Shown here in pieces: positions 15,533 to 24,432 of a stretch of 50,378 nucleotides of DNA. The stretch comes from Bacillota bacterium (GTDB lineage Bacteria > Bacillota_I > Bacilli_A > Acholeplasmatales > Acholeplasmataceae), in contig JAHISX010000087.1 in assembly GCA_018817915.1 (NCBI GenBank), positions 1-50,378 on the forward strand. The letters are read 5' to 3'. How positions within the stretch are numbered: the stretch's first letter is position 1; each line of letters starts with the position of its first letter. The notes below the pieces were generated by a model. That model did not search any database, was not told the DNA's origin, and worked only from the letters and a program-made list of their open reading frames with translations. Made by a program: the position numbers and the translations under genes.

Positions 15533-17434
15533 ATGAAAAACGAATTAATAAAAACAAATTATTATGAAGCTGTCAATGGCAAATGGTTGGAAAATGCTGT
15601 CATTCCAAATGATCAGCCATCGATGTCAGCATTTTTAGAGTTACATTTAGGCATTGAAAAAATGTTGCTTGATTTAACATCAAAATGGGAAAAAGATCAA
15701 GCAGGCTTAAATAAGAATATTAAGAAATTTATTAAACTTTATCAAATGACAAAGGATTTTGATAAGAGAAATGAACTAGGAACAAGACCGTTTGATTTGA
15801 TATTGAAGAAGATTAGTCAATTAGAAAATTTAAAAGATTTAGAAATAGCATTCAAAGATTTTACCTTAGAATCGATAGAAACACCTTTTGGGTTTTCAGT
15901 GATGCAAGATTTTATGAATAGCAATAATCAAGTTTTATATTTTGGGGCTGAAAGACTATTTTTACCTGATACCTCCTATTATAAAGATGAAGCGACCAAA
16001 GCTCAGTTAATTGGACTTTTTACTCAGACAACTACACAATTATTGAATCTATATGGCTTTTCAAAAGAAGAAACAGAGAAACTTATTAACGAAGCATTAG
16101 CTTTTGATGCATTATTAGTTCCTGTAACAAAGTCTAGCGTCGAGGCTGCAGATTATGTAAAGATGTATAATCCTTTAAGTAAAGCAGATGTTATAAAACT
16201 AACAAAAAACTTTAATGTGATGACAAGTGCTGAAGAACTTGTTAAGCAAAATGTTGAACAGTTAATTATTTTAAATTTAGATTTTATCAATGCTTTTGAC
16301 TCCATTATTAATGAAGAAAACTTTGGAATCATCAAATCATGGATGATTGTTTCTAATGCAAAGAGTTTTGCATCAGAATTAACTGATGAAATCAGAGCTG
16401 CTGGAGGTGCATTTGGTAGAGCGTTATCGGGTATTAAAGAAGCTCAAAGTAAAGATAAATTTGCATTTTATCAAGCTTACAACAGATTTAGTCAAGTAGT
16501 AGGTCTTTATTATGGGGAAAACTATTTTGGACCAAAAGCCAAAGCAGATGTTAAAAAGATGGTTCATGAAATGATTGGCGTTTATAATGATCGTATTACA
16601 AGTAATTCTTGGTTAAAAGAGAAAACCAAAGAAAAAGCAATTAAAAAATTATCTACATTATCTGTTCATGTAGGTTATCCAGATGAATTGCCACCTTATT
16701 ATGATCAATTTGAAATTGGTGGTTATGAAAATGGTTCAGATTTAATCAAAGAAAAACTAAACATGATCAAAATTGTGAACGAATTAAACTTTCAAAAATA
16801 TAATCAAGCACCAAATAAAAATATTTGGGGTATGCCTGCAAGTATGGTTAATGCCTATTATAATCCTTCAAACAATCAAATTGTATTTCCAGCAGCAATT
16901 TTACAAAAACCTTATTATAGTTTAGAACAAAGTCCATCAGAAAATTATGGTGGCATTGGTGCAGTTATGGCTCATGAAATTTCACATGCATTTGATAATA
17001 ATGGAGCAAAATTTGATGAAAATGGATCATTAAGTAATTGGTGGACCGAAGAAGATCTTGAAGCGTTCAATAAAAAGTCTAAAGATATGATTGCTTTATT
17101 TGATGGTGTTGAAACCGGTTATGGTGTTTGTAATGGAGAACTTACTGTTTCTGAAAATATTGCTGATAGTGGTGGATTAAGATGTGCTCTAGAAGCAAGT
17201 AAAAAAGGCGGAAAGCATGATGATGAAGAGTTCTTTAAAAACTGGGCAAGCGTGTGGCGTCAGAAATCTTCTTTAGAATATAGTCAATTATTATTAAGAG
17301 TTGATGTTCACGGCCCATCTATTTTACGTGCAAATATGCAGTTAAGTAATATGCCGGAATTCCAGGATTTCTATCATATTAAAGAAGAAGATCAAATGTA
17401 TTTAGCAAAGGATAAGATGGTTAGCATTTGGTAA
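15533..17434 (+). CDS. pepO: M13-family metallopeptidase (PepO/neprilysin-like)
   Basis: This 633-aa zinc endopeptidase has the catalytic HEISH motif (His481, Glu482, His485), the third ligand in SENIADSGGL (Glu541) and the substrate-binding NAYYNPSNNQI segment before them. The length is that of bacterial PepO. It has no signal peptide or anchor, so it should act in the cytoplasm on oligopeptides, as lactococcal PepO does. It is monocistronic, with its own promoter and a strong terminator. Family membership is certain; the peptide substrate is not. Confidence 0.94.
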   Translation: MKNELIKTNYYEAVNGKWLENAVIPNDQPSMSAFLELHLGIEKMLLDLTSKWEKDQAGLNKNIKKFIKLYQMTKDFDKRNELGTRPFDLILKKISQLENLKDLEIAFKDFTLESIETPFGFSVMQDFMNSNNQVLYFGAERLFLPDTSYYKDEATKAQLIGLFTQTTTQLLNLYGFSKEETEKLINEALAFDALLVPVTKSSVEAADYVKMYNPLSKADVIKLTKNFNVMTSAEELVKQNVEQLIILNLDFINAFDSIINEENFGIIKSWMIVSNAKSFASELTDEIRAAGGAFGRALSGIKEAQSKDKFAFYQAYNRFSQVVGLYYGENYFGPKAKADVKKMVHEMIGVYNDRITSNSWLKEKTKEKAIKKLSTLSVHVGYPDELPPYYDQFEIGGYENGSDLIKEKLNMIKIVNELNFQKYNQAPNKNIWGMPASMVNAYYNPSNNQIVFPAAILQKPYYSLEQSPSENYGGIGAVMAHEISHAFDNNGAKFDENGSLSNWWTEEDLEAFNKKSKDMIALFDGVETGYGVCNGELTVSENIADSGGLRCALEASKKGGKHDDEEFFKNWASVWRQKSSLEYSQLLLRVDVHGPSILRANMQLSNMPEFQDFYHIKEEDQMYLAKDKMVSIW

Positions 17435-17460
17435 TCTGTCTTATGAATCGATAAATTTTA

Positions 17461-17498
17461 AAAGCATCTCGTCAATTGACATTTTGAGATGCTTTTTC
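17461..17498 (+). terminator. terminator after the M13 peptidase
   Basis: AAAGCATCTC (17461-17470) and GAGATGCTTT (17486-17495) form a perfect 10-bp stem followed by a T-run. Confidence 0.85.
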
Positions 17499-17701
17499 TT
17501 TTTATATTTTCCTACTATGATAATAGTTTAATAAGCAATGATGAATTTATGTCAAAAAGGAAATACCCGATTTATACTCTTCTTTATAGCATCACTTCAA
17601 TACAATTCTTTACTATTTATAAACCTAAATAGAATCATAATCATAAGATTTGCATGTTCATAACAAAACCTTTATACTCGAAACAGTAAGGGAGTGGAAA
17701 C

Positions 17702-18556
17702 ATGTTTTCAATAGAAATATTACCTGGATTTGTACTTGGGATAAGAGAGGGTTTAGAAGCTTTTTTAATCATCGCAATTATGCTTGAGTACTTAAACAAA
17801 TCTCAACGGCAACAAGATAAAAAATACGTTATTCAAGGATTATTACTTGGTTTTTCCATATCTTTGATCCTAGGCTTTTTTCTATTTTTTGTTTCAGATA
17901 TCATTCAATCAAGCAGTTCTAACATATCCAAACTTTGGGAATTTTTCGCATCTTTTGGTGCATTGATTCTAATCACAACTTTTATCATCTTCACTTTGAA
18001 AAGTAAACAAAGTATGACTTCTGAAATTCGAGAGAAGATGAGCCTTAAATTATCTAAAAAAGCAATTGTATTGCTTGCGACCATCATGGTAGCAAGAGAA
18101 GGTGTTGAAGTCGTATTATTTATCATCGCTTCAGTGAATCAAACCTATTATTCAATCGGTGCAATCTTAGGTGTGCTTTTTTCAGGTGTTCTTGCGTTTT
18201 TGATTTATAAATCATTAGTTAAAATTAATCTTAAATTGATCTTCAACATAACAATTATCTATTTAATATTACAAGCTGGATTCATGTTAGGTTATAGCTT
18301 TCATGAATTATTTTCATATTTTAAAACTGAACAAATCATGCCTTCTTCACATTGGATTTATACTCAACTTTTTGATTTATCAAATACATTTTTAGATAGT
18401 AAAACTCAACCCATTGGTATAGCACTATATGCATTAATTGGTTGGTATAGTAAACCGGAAATATTTCAATTTATTATGCAATATTTATATTCAGGCGTAT
18501 TTTTAATATGGTTTTTAAATCTTAATACAAAGGATAATACTACTGAAGTTATATAA
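17702..18556 (+). CDS. FTR1-family iron permease
   Basis: This 284-aa membrane protein has about seven spans and two copies of the family's REGxE iron-passage motif: REGLE at residues 15-19 and REGVE at 132-136. FTR1/EfeU proteins carry ferric or ferrous iron across the cell membrane. EfeO- and EfeB-like partners are not encoded nearby, so this looks like a stand-alone member. A likely promoter is TTTGCA-18-TATACT about 25 bp upstream of GGGAGTGG. I saw no convincing Fur box. Confidence 0.88.
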   Translation: MFSIEILPGFVLGIREGLEAFLIIAIMLEYLNKSQRQQDKKYVIQGLLLGFSISLILGFFLFFVSDIIQSSSSNISKLWEFFASFGALILITTFIIFTLKSKQSMTSEIREKMSLKLSKKAIVLLATIMVAREGVEVVLFIIASVNQTYYSIGAILGVLFSGVLAFLIYKSLVKINLKLIFNITIIYLILQAGFMLGYSFHELFSYFKTEQIMPSSHWIYTQLFDLSNTFLDSKTQPIGIALYALIGWYSKPEIFQFIMQYLYSGVFLIWFLNLNTKDNTTEVI

Positions 18557-18951
18557 AATTTAAGCAAGACAATATTATCAAAAACAACAACTCTAAGTTG
18601 TTTAAAACCCAAAAATAGAAAAGTGCTTCAAAACATTATGCATATCAATGTTTTTTTATGTTAATTGCAAATCCTTTGCTTAAGACCGGGTATCATTATT
18701 ATACCTTTTCTCTAACTTTTTGGAGGCATTTCACATCTGGAAGTCTTGTCATATCCATGGAGCTGTGTTTGCATATGAAATATTAACAACAATAGCACAA
18801 CAATAACGTGGTTTTTAAAGAGTTAACTGAGATATTATGATTGGACAATGTTAAGCATTGATTGAATCCGTTGAAGAATCATTATACATAGGTTAAAAAA
18901 ATTGTATAAAATGAGGAACTGAATATAAGAAGGGTAAATTGAGGGGAATCA

Positions 18952-19110
18952 ATGTCATCTACAATAATAAATTTTCAATCTCTGTCAAGAAAAATGTAAT
19001 CATACGAAACTGTACTAATCATTGGAACACAGGTATCTCTAGAAGTTGGAATTTTATTTCTTGAAGATTTAGTCAACAGATACCTATGGTTTCTATTTTT
19101 TAATATATAA
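18952..19110 (+). pseudogene. small ORF interrupted by one in-frame stop
   Basis: ATG at 18952 follows a good GAGGGG site and opens MSSTIINFQSLSRKM, then meets TAA at 18997-18999. The same frame continues directly for 36 codons (SYETVLIIGTQVSLEVGILF...) to TAA at 19108-19110. Uninterrupted coding-like sequence on both sides of one stop suggests the start of a decayed gene whose remainder is lost. The opening faintly recalls ISLre2/UPF0236 transposase N-termini, but I would not name it. The rest of 18557-19250 is AT-rich and shows only a weak hairpin at about 18581-18603. Confidence 0.35.
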
Positions 19111-19250
19111 GTCTTTGAATTATTTCTCCAATTATATGAGATAATTGATGTCGCTCATTTTTTTCGGAAGAAGTAATCATTTTTTTTAAAACATAATAAA
19201 TAAATTCATATAATAAACTTTTTGTGGAGTTCACAATCGTATAAATTTTA

Positions 19251-19279
19251 TTTACATAAACCAAAATTGATTGTATAAT
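19251..19279 (+). promoter_or_regulatory. promoter of the repeat-SBP lipoprotein
   Basis: TTTACA (19251-19256) and TATAAT (19274-19279) are exactly 17 bp apart, 37 bp before the ATG at 19317. Confidence 0.75.
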
Positions 19280-19316
19280 ATACTTAATATAATTAATGCG
19301 AATGGGAGGATTATTT

Positions 19317-20813
19317 ATGCGAACTAAAAGATTATTTATAGGAATGTTTTTATTGCTTATATTAGGATTATTTTTATCATCTTGTGTTGATGCAATTGAA
19401 CTGACAGTTCAATTTGATTCTAATGGAGGATCAACAGTTTCTTCAGTTGTATTAGATGGATCATCACAAGTTTCTATACCTGATAATCCAACAAAAGAAG
19501 GATATACATTTGTTGGATGGTACCAAGAAATAGATCTTATCAATATATATGATTTTGAAACAATACCAACAGTAGATATTACACTTTATGCTAAGTGGAA
19601 TATTAATCAATATACAATACACTTTGATAGTAATGATGGTACTGAAGTCCTTGATATTACTCAAAATTATTTAACTATTGTTACAGCTCCAGATGATCCA
19701 ATTAAAGATGGTTATATATTTGATGGATGGTATATTGATGAAGAACTAATTGTTGAGTATACTTTCACAATCGTACTTACTGAAAATATTAATCTATATG
19801 CAAAATGGATAGAAGACGATGGCATGATCCATTTACCCAATTTAACGATCTATTTTAGTCCTTCTAGAGACAATGAATCCTTACTTCAAAGCATGAACTA
19901 TTTGCCAGATCTTTTAAAAATCGAAATGGCTACTTTGGGTTATTATATTGAAGTTATTACTGTAAATCTCGGGGTAACATATGAAGCAGTTGGCGAAGCA
20001 CTAGCAACTGGAACAGCCGATGTTGGGTTTATTACAGGTAATACTTATGCTAGTTTTTCTAATGGTGTGAACATGGATGCTGCATTAACTGCAACGAGAA
20101 CCGGACTTTCTAAAGATTCCACAAATCCTATGGACTGGAATGATGGAGAACCAACAGTATCAGATATAACTTGTCAATTACCATATTATCGATCAATTGG
20201 AATCGTTGGACAAACAGCTAAAGGCCGTGAACTCGCTGACATAATTAATAGTGGTGGAACAATTACATGGGAAGATTTACAAGATGCTAAGATTGGTGTT
20301 CAATCAGTTACATCGAATGCTGGTCGTGTTTATCCATCATTATTATTCAATGATTTATATGGTCACACTCTTGAAGATTTACCCGCTGCAAACATTATCA
20401 TAGTCTCTGGATATGGAGCAGCTGCTTCAGCTTTAGCATCCGGTTCTGTTGATATCGCATTTGGTTATGCAGATTTTAGAAGAGATTATGCTGATGAATG
20501 GATTTCTAGTATAGAAGGCGGATACAACCAAGAAAATACAATTTGGGAAGATACGGACGTTATTTTCGTTACAGATGGTGTTTACAATGACACAATTACT
20601 GTTTCAAAAGTAACTGTAGATGATGCTCTTCAAGCAGCTATTGAACAAGCATTTGTTAATCTAATTCAAGATACGACACCACTTTCTAATCCTTCTGGTA
20701 TATTTCAAATGGTCAAAGATATCTTCAAAGTATATAGTTATGAAGGTTTTGCAATTGCTGATGATTCAGATTATGATGTCACACGGGCAGCACTTGAGCT
20801 ATTAAATGGATAA
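19317..20813 (+). CDS. lipoprotein: two InlB-type B-repeats fused to a PhnD-like substrate-binding domain
   Basis: This 498-aa exported lipoprotein has a lipobox LSSC with the mature Cys at residue 23. Two Listeria-Bacteroides (InlB B/Flg_new) repeats follow at about residues 28-90 and 93-160. Each has the FDSNxG opening, GYxFxGWY core and LYAKW end. From about residue 165 it reads as a phosphate/phosphonate periplasmic-binding (PhnD-type) domain: LTIYFSPSRDNE, ALATGTADVGFITG, VTSNAG, ALASGSVDIAFGY. I use ATG at 19317 because GGGAGG precedes it by 7 bp; an upstream in-frame ATG lacks a site. No permease or ATPase gene adjoins it, so its transporter, if any, lies elsewhere. Confidence 0.85.
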   Translation: MRTKRLFIGMFLLLILGLFLSSCVDAIELTVQFDSNGGSTVSSVVLDGSSQVSIPDNPTKEGYTFVGWYQEIDLINIYDFETIPTVDITLYAKWNINQYTIHFDSNDGTEVLDITQNYLTIVTAPDDPIKDGYIFDGWYIDEELIVEYTFTIVLTENINLYAKWIEDDGMIHLPNLTIYFSPSRDNESLLQSMNYLPDLLKIEMATLGYYIEVITVNLGVTYEAVGEALATGTADVGFITGNTYASFSNGVNMDAALTATRTGLSKDSTNPMDWNDGEPTVSDITCQLPYYRSIGIVGQTAKGRELADIINSGGTITWEDLQDAKIGVQSVTSNAGRVYPSLLFNDLYGHTLEDLPAANIIIVSGYGAAASALASGSVDIAFGYADFRRDYADEWISSIEGGYNQENTIWEDTDVIFVTDGVYNDTITVSKVTVDDALQAAIEQAFVNLIQDTTPLSNPSGIFQMVKDIFKVYSYEGFAIADDSDYDVTRAALELLNG

Positions 20814-20925
20814 TGTTTAATTTACAACATAGATTTTCATCATAAGTGAATCGAATATTTACTAAGATCATGAAAGTCAGGAACTGTCATATATCTTATT
20901 TTTATTGAATCAATCTAAACATAAA

Positions 20926-20973
20926 AAAATAGCCTTGATCTATAACTTATTAGTATAGATAAGGCTTTTTTAC
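20926..20973. terminator. terminator of ssrA (also usable from the left)
   Basis: AGCCTTGATCTATA (20931-20944) pairs with TATAGATAAGGCT (20954-20966) with one bulge or mismatch. A-run on the left and T-run on the right flank it. Read on the minus strand it follows the tmRNA 3' end by about 30 bp; read on the plus strand it ends the lipoprotein transcript. Confidence 0.8.
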
Positions 20974-20996
20974 TCTTTCGAGCGCTAGGATTATTT

Positions 20997-21336
20997 TGGT
21001 GGAGATGAGGGGGATCGAACCCCTGTGCAAAACACTTTATAGAGTACTTTCTACATGTTTATTTCATTTATAATTTCATGCAGTATCCTAAACGAACAAA
21101 AGGCTACAACACTATCCTAAAGGGTTCTTTTATTATCTTAGGAACGATAATAAATATAACTTACTAAAATTGGGCCGCATCAGAACCGTAAGTAAATTCA
21201 GATTTGGCTCGCACCTGTTCTTAGGCAGCGAAACTTAAAGATTGGTTTCCGGTTATTATAACCTCTGCTTTTTTACATGAGCGACCATGACATGCTTATA
21301 CGCTACTCCATGCCGTGACGAATCCAGAACATCCCC
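20997..21336 (-). ncRNA. ssrA: tmRNA
   Basis: The 340-nt minus-strand RNA begins GGGGATGTTCTGGATTCG and ends in a tRNA-like half with T-arm AGGGGTTCGATCCCCCT and acceptor CATCTCCACCA. CCA is encoded at 20997-20999. The 5' GGGGATG pairs with CATCTCC. The tag frame lies at 21221-21250: after ATAACC it reads Gly-Asn-Gln-Ser-Leu-Ser-Phe-Ala-Ala and TAA. The tag added to stalled proteins is thus Ala-GNQSLSFAA, short but with the usual FAA end. It rescues stalled ribosomes together with SmpB, whose gene is not in this window. Confidence 0.95.
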
Positions 21337-21345
21337 AGCGGATAT

Positions 21346-21374
21346 ATCTTACATCAAATAAATTACTTTGTAAA
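21346..21374 (-). promoter_or_regulatory. promoter of ssrA
   Basis: On the minus strand TTTACA (21369-21374) and TAAGAT (21346-21351) are 17 bp apart. The -10 box lies 9 bp before the mature 5' end. Confidence 0.7.
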
Positions 21375-21512
21375 GTGATAATGTTATTTTAATAAAAATA
21401 AGGATGGTATAATATCAATGTGTTTAAAATCACAAAATGAAATACATGAATATGACGATATGTTACACATAAAAAGTGATATAATAGATAAAACTAACAT
21501 AAGGGGACAATA

Positions 21513-22172
21513 ATGATTAAAGCACTTATTTTCGATATGGATGGAACCATCTTAAATACAATTGACGATATTTCTACAAGTATCAACCATGCATTTACAC
21601 TTAAAGGATATCCAAATCCAACTGTTGATGCTGTTAAGATGGCATTAGGCAGTGGCGCAATACAACTCATTGAAAGATTAGCTCCCAAGCATTTAAAAAA
21701 AGAAGAAATCAGATCATTATATGAAACTTATCAAGCAGATTATGATGTCAACAACAACAATTTGACAGGACCTTATCCAGGGATTATGGATTTACTTGAT
21801 TACCTAAAAAAACAAGGATACTTGCTTTCTGTTGTTTCAAATAAATATGAATATTTAGTCAAAGAACTCAACATCAAATTATTTCACAATTATTTTGATG
21901 TTTCTATTGGTGATGCTCCTGGCATACCAATAAAACCTGCTCCAGATATGGTCTATAAAGCGCTTGACTTACTTAAAATTCATAAAGATGAGGCATTATT
22001 CATTGGTGATTCTGATGTTGATATCTTCACAGCACAAAATGCAGGATTAAAAAGTGTTGGTGTGACATGGGGATTTAGAGATCAAAAGACACTTGAAGCA
22101 TGTCATGCAGATTATATTATTCATCAACCAAGTGAATTATTAAAATTACTTGAAGGGAATCCAAAATCATGA
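21513..22172 (+). CDS. HAD-family phosphatase (phosphoglycolate phosphatase-like)
   Basis: This 219-aa soluble enzyme has the HAD nucleophile motif FDMDGT (Asp8, Asp10), motif II at VVSNK, motif III Lys in GIPIKPAPDM, and motif IV FIGDSDVDI. A helical cap lies between residues 15 and 80, as in the Gph/PGMB group. It should hydrolyse a small phosphate ester such as 2-phosphoglycolate; the true substrate is open. Its stop overlaps the start of the first ATPase-FtsX gene (ATGA), so it shares that transcript, though a functional link is not obvious. Confidence 0.88.
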   Translation: MIKALIFDMDGTILNTIDDISTSINHAFTLKGYPNPTVDAVKMALGSGAIQLIERLAPKHLKKEEIRSLYETYQADYDVNNNNLTGPYPGIMDLLDYLKKQGYLLSVVSNKYEYLVKELNIKLFHNYFDVSIGDAPGIPIKPAPDMVYKALDLLKIHKDEALFIGDSDVDIFTAQNAGLKSVGVTWGFRDQKTLEACHADYIIHQPSELLKLLEGNPKS

Positions 22173-24430
22173 GTTTAATTCGTTTAGAAAATGTATCCAA
22201 GTACTATAAATCTGCTGAAACAGTTTCAGTAGGTATGAAAAAAATTAACCTAGATTTTTCATTAGGTGAATTTGTTGCTGTCACAGGTGAATCTGGATCA
22301 GGGAAATCAACATTGCTCAATGTAATCAGTGGTCTAGATGGGTATGAGGATGGTGAGCTTTACTTATTTGGTGAAGAAACATCACATTATACGATTGCAG
22401 ACTGGGAAAGATATCGTGGGACCTATATTGGTTTCGTTTTTCAAAGTTATAACATCATTGATTCGTTTACTGTTCTTCAAAATGTCTTATTAGCTTTAGA
22501 AGTGCAAGGATATGATCCTAAAAAGAGAAAAGCTAGAGCACTAGAATTAATTGAAAAAGTAGGCCTATTAAGCCATAAAAATCATAAAGCTTCAAAATTA
22601 TCTGGTGGACAAAAACAAAGAGCTGTTATCGCAAGAGCATTAGCCAAAGACTGTCCTATTATTGTTGCTGATGAACCAACAGGTAACCTAGATAGTGCTT
22701 CAGGTGCACAAGTCATGGGCTTATTAAATGACATCAGTAAAGACAAACTCGTCGTTGTTGTCACGCATGATTTTGAGCAAGTTGAAAAATATGCAACACG
22801 AAAAATTAAAATGCATGATGGTGAAGTCGTTGAGGACAAGAAGTTAAAAACAACAACTGAAGTTAATCTTATAGAACCACCTAAAATAAAAAGTATGCGT
22901 TTTTTAACTTTGATGCGTTTTACAATGAGAAATTTATTTTCTACACCTAAACGGTTAGTATTTTTAGTTATGATGCAGTTGTTAATGATGATTGCTTTCA
23001 CATTGATTTTTACTTATCGCGTGAGCATCATGAGAGATACAGAGGTTACTCAATCCGCCAGATTTCCAAATGTACCTGAAACGAGGATATTGGTTGAAAG
23101 AAAAGATGGTCTAGCATTTACCACAGATGATTTATCATATTTTGAGAGTATTAGATATGTTGATAAAGTTTTTGAAAATGGGTTGAGTTTTTATAACTCC
23201 CTCCCTCTTTATGTTTTTGGTGATGAAAATATTGATATTTATGACTCGCAAATATATTACCATCAGTATCAAAATGTCAATGGAACTGATGCAGCATCAA
23301 CTTTAAGTTCAAATGAATATGATGGTACGATGCCCGTAGGAAGATATGACGTGATCATTGGTGATACTTGGGGTGAGTATGAAATAGGCGAGACTATTTA
23401 TCTTGGAACAGATCAAAATTATTATAATCCTACTGACGATGCATTCATCGGTGTGTTTACGATTACTGGCATCGATAAAGCCAAAGGAAATATCTTATAT
23501 TTTTCTGATGCCTTTTTGAATAATTCTGATGTCGACCGTTTTACTATCAACGAATCTATAAGAAATAATTTGATAGAATCTGCAAGATATCAGTGGAGGG
23601 CAGATTTTGGTGGAGATGAATATAGTTTAGAATATAATCCTAATGTTTTAGGTAATCAAATCAATTTAATTCGAGATTATGAGGATGTAGCAACCTTTGT
23701 TGAGACAATAGATTTAACACTTGTATTTTATTTCTATGATACGAATACATGGGAGTATACGGAGTTAGAATACACACTTCAAGATGTTGATATCTACTCT
23801 GTTAGTGGCACAGTCTATTGGGGTCAGTTTGGTGATGATATTTATGATCAACTCGTTGATTTTCTCTTAACTGAATTAGAATACACTTATAAAATTGAGA
23901 ATCGAGTTGTGGCATCGTTATCAGTTAAAGGTCTCAATGATGGGACAAAAACATTAGATGCTATTGATTATGAAACATATAGAACAATTTATCCTGCAAA
24001 CATTCCAGATCCAGCAGCAGCTATCTTCACATTTATGAATGGACTTTATACAGGTGTATTTATGTTTGTTGTCGGTATATTATTATATTCAATCGTTCAT
24101 GCAGTAACTAAAAATGTCATGCAGAGCAGGAAAAAAGATTTTTCTATCTTTAGATCGATTGGAACAAGCAAGACAACATTGGCAAGGCTCGTTGTCTTAG
24201 AACAAGTTTCTATTGCTGCAATATCAGCAACATTGATGCTCACAGTGCTTTTTTTCCTAGGTCAAAATGTACCTGCTATTTATAGCATGATACAATACAT
24301 GGAAATTTCAAATTATATCACACTTATCCTATTCTTCTTATTCTTTGGTGGATGGTTAGGCTTACGATTCAATAAAAAGATCTTTAAACAATCAGTCATT
24401 GAATCCATTGTTTCAAGTAAGGAGGAATAA
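22169..24430 (+). CDS. ABC transporter, fused ATPase and FtsX-type permease (first of pair)
   Basis: The 753-aa protein joins a MacB/LolD-type ATPase to an FtsX-like permease. The ATPase takes about residues 1-225: Walker A GESGSGKSTLLNVI, signature LSGGQKQRAVIARAL, Walker [14 protein letters not shown]. The permease has one span near residues 250-275, an external domain of about 330 residues rich in Asp, Glu and Tyr, and three C-terminal spans. This is the type VII (mechanotransmission) plan, which exports or extracts envelope substrates rather than importing. The next gene has the same plan, so the two probably form a heterodimer. Confidence 0.9.
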   Translation: MSLIRLENVSKYYKSAETVSVGMKKINLDFSLGEFVAVTGESGSGKSTLLNVISGLDGYEDGELYLFGEETSHYTIADWERYRGTYIGFVFQSYNIIDSFTVLQNVLLALEVQGYDPKKRKARALELIEKVGLLSHKNHKASKLSGGQKQRAVIARALAKDCPIIVADEPTGNLDSASGAQVMGLLNDISKDKLVVVVTHDFEQVEKYATRKIKMHDGEVVEDKKLKTTTEVNLIEPPKIKSMRFLTLMRFTMRNLFSTPKRLVFLVMMQLLMMIAFTLIFTYRVSIMRDTEVTQSARFPNVPETRILVERKDGLAFTTDDLSYFESIRYVDKVFENGLSFYNSLPLYVFGDENIDIYDSQIYYHQYQNVNGTDAASTLSSNEYDGTMPVGRYDVIIGDTWGEYEIGETIYLGTDQNYYNPTDDAFIGVFTITGIDKAKGNILYFSDAFLNNSDVDRFTINESIRNNLIESARYQWRADFGGDEYSLEYNPNVLGNQINLIRDYEDVATFVETIDLTLVFYFYDTNTWEYTELEYTLQDVDIYSVSGTVYWGQFGDDIYDQLVDFLLTELEYTYKIENRVVASLSVKGLNDGTKTLDAIDYETYRTIYPANIPDPAAAIFTFMNGLYTGVFMFVVGILLYSIVHAVTKNVMQSRKKDFSIFRSIGTSKTTLARLVVLEQVSIAAISATLMLTVLFFLGQNVPAIYSMIQYMEISNYITLILFFLFFGGWLGLRFNKKIFKQSVIESIVSSKEE

Positions 24431-24432
24431 TC

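Noticed and set aside
17500-17700. Possible Fur box before the FTR1 gene (AATCATAATCATAAG region)
   Set aside because: The match to the Fur consensus is partial and not palindromic.
22582-23001. 139-codon minus-strand ORF inside the first ATPase-FtsX gene
   Set aside because: Antisense to Walker B and signature codons of a certain gene; composition is that of a shadow frame.
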